Shown one piece after another: positions 61,950 through 64,000 of a DNA stretch of 64,000 nt. Position numbers and translations under genes: made by a program. The notes beneath the pieces are model-generated. The model did no database searches. It saw nothing but the letters and a program-made list of their open reading frames with translations, and was not told the origin of the DNA. Position 1 is the first letter of the stretch, and each line of letters starts with the position of its first letter. Source of the stretch: Neomicrococcus aestuarii (GTDB lineage: Bacteria; Actinomycetota; Actinomycetes; Actinomycetales; Micrococcaceae); NCBI RefSeq assembly GCF_014201135.1, contig NZ_JACHDR010000001.1:620001-684000 (forward strand), in the 5' to 3' direction.

Positions 61950-63020
61950 CTACGATTCGTTCATGGCACGCGTGGTGGCCGAGACCCAACTTTCGAGGGC
62001 GGTGAGAGCCTTACCGGAATCGATGGATTCTTCTGCGCGTTTGGCTGCCGCGGCAAGACGATCCAACAGCGGATCTTCAGCGGTGATATCGAACGCAACT
62101 AGCCCGGCTGCGGCATTCAGTACGACGGCGTCGCGCACCGGACCGCGGGCACCGTTGAGGATGTCAATAACCACCTGGGCATTGTGCTTGGCGTCGCCAC
62201 CGCGCAAATCCTCGAGGGTGGCGCGGGGCATGCCGAGTGACTGAGCGTCAAACACTGACTCAGTCACCTGACCATTGCGAACTTCCCACACAGAATTCTC
62301 TGCGGTGACAGTGAGCTCATCGAGCCCGTCAGCGCCACGGAAGACGAGGGCGCGCTGATTGCGGCGAGCCAAGACGCCAGCCATGAGTGGGGCCATGCGG
62401 GCATCCGCGCAACCGATAGCCGAAGCAGTAGGCAAGGACGGATTCGTTAGTGGGCCCATGAAATTGAAGGCCGTCGCCACTCCCAGCTGCTTGCGGGTAG
62501 GGGCAGCGAAACGCATCGACGGATGGAAAACCTGAGCGAAGCAGAACGTGATGTTAGCGGTATCCAGGATGGTTTCCAGCTGATCTACCGGCGCATCCAA
62601 CTTCACACCGAGCGCTTCCATCACATCTGCCGAACCCGAAGAAGAGGACGCGGCCCGATTTCCATGCTTAACAATGCGGGCACCCGCACCGGCGCACACG
62701 AGAGAAGCCATGGTCGAGATGTTCACCGTGTTGTGGCGATCGCCGCCAGTACCCACGATGTCCAGCTTCTCTCCCCCAATATTCAGGGGCTTTGCAGCCG
62801 CAACCATCGCTTCAACGAGACCGCTCAATTCCTCGACCGTTTCGCCCTTAGAACGTAACGCAACGAGGAAGCCCGCGACCTGAGCATCAGCGGCATTGCC
62901 GGCCATGATTTCCGCCATCGCCCAGTTCGCATCCTGTACCAAAAGATCCTCGTGAGAAATCAATCGGGTGATGATTGTGGGCCAATTTGGGAACTTCTGA
63001 GCTACTTGTTTCGTTGACAC
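61950..63020 (-). CDS. trpD: Anthranilate phosphoribosyltransferase
   Basis: Second step of tryptophan synthesis: anthranilate plus PRPP to phosphoribosylanthranilate. The 356-residue protein has the PRPP loop [40 protein letters not shown] and [10 protein letters not shown]. The gene stands alone, not in a trp operon. GTG start; TAACCT (plus 63027-63032) ends 6 bases upstream, suggesting a leaderless mRNA. It diverges from ctaE. Confidence 0.95.
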   Translation of the reverse strand: MSTKQVAQKFPNWPTIITRLISHEDLLVQDANWAMAEIMAGNAADAQVAGFLVALRSKGETVEELSGLVEAMVAAAKPLNIGGEKLDIVGTGGDRHNTVNISTMASLVCAGAGARIVKHGNRAASSSSGSADVMEALGVKLDAPVDQLETILDTANITFCFAQVFHPSMRFAAPTRKQLGVATAFNFMGPLTNPSLPTASAIGCADARMAPLMAGVLARRNQRALVFRGADGLDELTVTAENSVWEVRNGQVTESVFDAQSLGMPRATLEDLRGGDAKHNAQVVIDILNGARGPVRDAVVLNAAAGLVAFDITAEDPLLDRLAAAAKRAEESIDSGKALTALESWVSATTRAMNES

Positions 63021-63167
63021 ACCGATAGGTTATCTACGTTTCGTAGAAACAGAGGAAATGTTTCTCCCGCGGAATTTCGCGGATTCCCCACTAATTAGGG
63101 AAGAAACACATGCGACGCGATTGAAATTGCGTTGGGACTTTGGGCGTGTCACCGACATAATAGGTGG

Positions 63168-63806
63168 GTGACCACTGCAACTCATGCCCTAAACGCCCCG
63201 GCCCACCCGGTGCCGAATCGCCCGAACCTTGTTTCGGTCGGCACCATCGTCTGGCTTTCAAGCGAGGTGATGTTCTTCGCCGCTCTCTTCGCAATGTACT
63301 TCACACTGCGTGCCGCTCTGCCCGAATTGTGGGCAACGGAAACGGCGAAGCTGAACGTCCCCTTCGCTCTTATGAATACGATCATCCTCGTCCTGAGCTC
63401 GGTAACCTGCCAGTTCGGTGTCTGGGCTGCCGAACGGCACAAGCCCCGCCGATCCGGTGGCCTCTTCCAGTTCAAGGAATGGGGAATGGTCGAATGGTTC
63501 GTACTCACCTTCATCATGGGTGCGATCTTCGTTTCGGTTCAGGCGTTTGAATACGTCGAACTCGTTCACCGCGGAATCTCCCTAAGCTCGCACGCTTACG
63601 GTTCAGCCTTTTACCTCACCACTGGCTTCCACGGCATCCACGTCGCCGGCGGATTGATCGCTTTCTTGCTGATCATCGGTCGCGCATTATTGGCCCGCAA
63701 CTTTGGCCAGTTCGAGGAAACGGGAGCAATTGTTGTCTCCTACTACTGGCACTTCGTTGACGTGGTGTGGATTGCGCTCTTCGCAATCATCTACTTCCTC
63801 AAGTAG
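63168..63806 (+). CDS. ctaE: Cytochrome c oxidase subunit III
   Basis: A membrane subunit of the aa3 oxidase in the actinobacterial bc1-aa3 supercomplex. The 212-residue protein has about five transmembrane helices; [32 protein letters not shown] and [14 protein letters not shown] are conserved subunit III segments. GTG 63168 lies 6 bases after CATAAT (63156-63161), a leaderless pattern. qcrC begins 47 bases downstream, the standard ctaE-qcrCAB order. Confidence 0.95.
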   Translation: MTTATHALNAPAHPVPNRPNLVSVGTIVWLSSEVMFFAALFAMYFTLRAALPELWATETAKLNVPFALMNTIILVLSSVTCQFGVWAAERHKPRRSGGLFQFKEWGMVEWFVLTFIMGAIFVSVQAFEYVELVHRGISLSSHAYGSAFYLTTGFHGIHVAGGLIAFLLIIGRALLARNFGQFEETGAIVVSYYWHFVDVVWIALFAIIYFLK

Positions 63807-63853
63807 AAGCCGCTAAAGACTGATATCGCTCACACTAGGTAAGGAAAAAGCTC

Positions 63854-64000
63854 GTGAAGGCTATTTCGCAACGGCGTCGCCATCCGCTCGCCGCATTTGC
63901 GCTTCTCATGATTGGTCTGTTGGTCACCGGCGGTTTGTATTTCGCCGCAACAAACTTGAGTGGCGCTAGTGCGTCCACCACGGCGTCCGCTGAGGACGTT
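63854..64000 (+). CDS. qcrC: Cytochrome bc1 complex diheme cytochrome c subunit (partial)
   Basis: The first 49 codons only; the gene leaves the window at the right. KAISQRRRHPLAAFALLMIG and the following hydrophobic stretch are the basic N-terminus and membrane segment typical of actinobacterial QcrC; the CXXCH haem sites lie beyond the window. GTG start with AAGGAAA upstream. Position after ctaE supports the call. Confidence 0.88.
   Translation, partial: MKAISQRRRHPLAAFALLMIGLLVTGGLYFAATNLSGASASTTASAEDV

Overview
The window comes from the chromosome of a moderately high-G+C actinobacterium, most likely a member of the Micrococcaceae (Arthrobacter/Glutamicibacter/Rothia-like; the genus is inferred). 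Lineage markers are mycothiol genes (mshA, mshC), a Pup ligation locus, a naturally fused PafBC regulator, RbpA, actinobacterial-type glgC/glycogen synthase, and the start of a ctaE-qcrC respiratory cluster.

Layout. 1-3.2 kb: an SDR fragment and the divergent glgC / glycogen synthase pair. 3.2-9.8 kb: a fatty-acid unit (acyl-CoA oxidase-like enzyme, TetR, thiolase, FabG4-like reductase, HtdX-like dehydratase) that resembles the mycobacterial Rv0241c-Rv0243 order. 9.7-20 kb: mshA, a Pro-rich M23 peptidase, tRNA-Leu(GAG), an M20 peptidase, an acyl-CoA dehydrogenase, uppP, mshC and a PAC2 protein. 20-37.6 kb: a long co-directional block: HAD hydrolase, M50 protease, trmI (apparently using an ATT start), arc-dop-pup-pafA, two FKBPs, pafBC, tatA-tatC, a HelY-type helicase and an amidohydrolase. 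No 20S proteasome genes lie between pup and pafA and the ARC C-terminus lacks the usual proteasome-docking motif, so this looks like pupylation without a proteasome. 37.6-45 kb: a structured intergenic element, polyprenol-phosphate-mannose synthase, rbpA, SPFH/NfeD, an RlmA-like methyltransferase, an S9 peptidase and an NTF2-GNAT fusion.

Mobile regions. A complete Tn3-family transposon (45303-49881) with 38-bp terminal inverted repeats and a perfect GGATC target duplication splits a GNAT gene; removing it restores the frame exactly. It carries a GNAT passenger gene between tnpA and tnpR. At 55748-55775 there is a strong match to the actinobacterial chromosome-dimer resolution site (dif), which would put the window at the replication terminus. 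About 250 bases further on is a translationally coupled tyrosine recombinase / XRE-like / zinc-ribbon recombinase cassette of visibly higher G+C.

The last 4 kb hold DUF3054, a stand-alone Lrp/AsnC ligand-binding domain, a DUF3307-like membrane protein with SatD (preceded by two identical-arm palindromes), trpD, ctaE and the beginning of qcrC. Twelve genes have a TANNNT -10 box ending 6-7 bases before their start codon, pointing to frequent leaderless transcription.
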